NCBI RefSeq assembly: GCF_012272835.1
Contig: NZ_JAAWWK010000005.1
Location: 22,125-86,124 of the forward strand
Direction: 5' to 3'
DNA from: Spongiibacter thalassae
GTDB taxonomy: Bacteria; Pseudomonadota; Gammaproteobacteria; Pseudomonadales; Spongiibacteraceae
DNA length: 64,000 nt
Shown: positions 63,805 to 64,000 of the stretch, piece by piece
Numbering within the stretch: position 1 is the first letter of the stretch
Layout of the letters: the number at the start of each line of letters is the position of its first letter
Notes under the pieces: generated by a model
What the model was told of the DNA's origin: nothing
What the model saw: only the letters and a program-made list of their open reading frames with translations
Databases searched by the model: none
Program-made: the position numbers and the translations under genes

Positions 63805-64000
63805 ATGTCTGAGCCGCTTAATATCTTTCGATATCTCACCGAGCTTGCCCGCCGCAGTCGCGGCGGCAGCGGTAATCTCACCACGATTCAGGACGCCTCC
63901 GACTCGCTGTGGAGTGGCGTCGGTTTTTCCGTAGATGGTCATCGCTGTGTCGCCCCGATGGGGGAAATTGTCGAGGTGCTCACCGAGCCGGTGGCGACCC
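63805..64000 (+). CDS. pilI: PilI, CheW-like adaptor (partial)
   Basis: The first 65 codons are in the window, starting MSEPLNIFRYLTELARRSRGGSG and running off the right edge. SLWSGVGFSVDGHRCVAPMGEIVEVLTEP is the start of a CheW-like domain. Its place right after pilG-pilH fits PilI, which couples PilJ to the ChpA kinase. Confidence 0.85.
   Translation, partial: MSEPLNIFRYLTELARRSRGGSGNLTTIQDASDSLWSGVGFSVDGHRCVAPMGEIVEVLTEPVAT

Overview
The window is chromosomal DNA of a moderately GC-rich gammaproteobacterium. Gene order points to the Pseudomonadales/Cellvibrionales side, plausibly a marine Spongiibacteraceae-like organism. Several blocks follow the Pseudomonas order: argH diverging from hemC-hemD-hemX-hemY; rdgB, a DUF4426-type gene, metW, metX, yggT, proC, yggS diverging from pilT-pilU; and yqgF, yqgE, a tonB-like gene and gshB next to pilG-pilH-pilI. 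The lineage call is inference; no rRNA gene is present.

Region 1 (1-20.7 kb) is nitrogen acquisition. After a 13-bp tandem repeat, comM and ubiK come ureDABCEFG (urease), three accessory genes (SDR, quinone-oxidoreductase-like protein, LysR regulator), urtABCDE (urea ABC importer), a secreted glycine-rich protein, a TorF-type putative porin, glnK and amtB. Three sigma-54 type promoters (GG-N10-GC) precede ureD, urtA and the porin gene, each with NtrC-like dyads upstream. This predicts a single nitrogen-limitation regulon taking up urea and ammonium and hydrolysing urea.

Region 2 (20.7-35.5 kb) is envelope and housekeeping: an outer-membrane protein / LolA-like protein / RND-MMPL transporter set, rsmD diverging from ftsY-ftsE-ftsX, yceI plus cytochrome b561, an LLM-family oxidoreductase, an RlpA-like lipoprotein, and a TonB-dependent receptor followed by an SDR.

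Region 3 (35.6-40.9 kb) is the SAM cycle, transcribed leftward: an ArsR/methyltransferase fusion regulator behind a perfect 24-bp palindrome, metK, a four-helix-bundle (S23/Avd-like) gene, ahcY and metF. Two arrays of the heptamer GTCTAGC (14 and 8 perfect copies) lie in it. Each array is paired with five degenerate heptamers in the opposite orientation. One pair encloses the four-helix-bundle gene and the other encloses only 44 bp. This looks like a small element plus an internally deleted derivative, and it is the most unusual feature here.

Region 4 (41-64 kb) holds argH, a membrane-anchored beta-helix protein, hemCDXY, a TPR protein, a HopJ-type protein, an AsmA-like TIGR03545-type protein, a 2Fe-2S protein, rdgB, metW/metX, yggT, proC, yggS, the twitching ATPases pilT/pilU, yqgF, yqgE, a TonB-domain protein, gshB, and pilG, pilH and the start of pilI. 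I saw no rRNA, tRNA, CRISPR array, prophage or complete insertion sequence.
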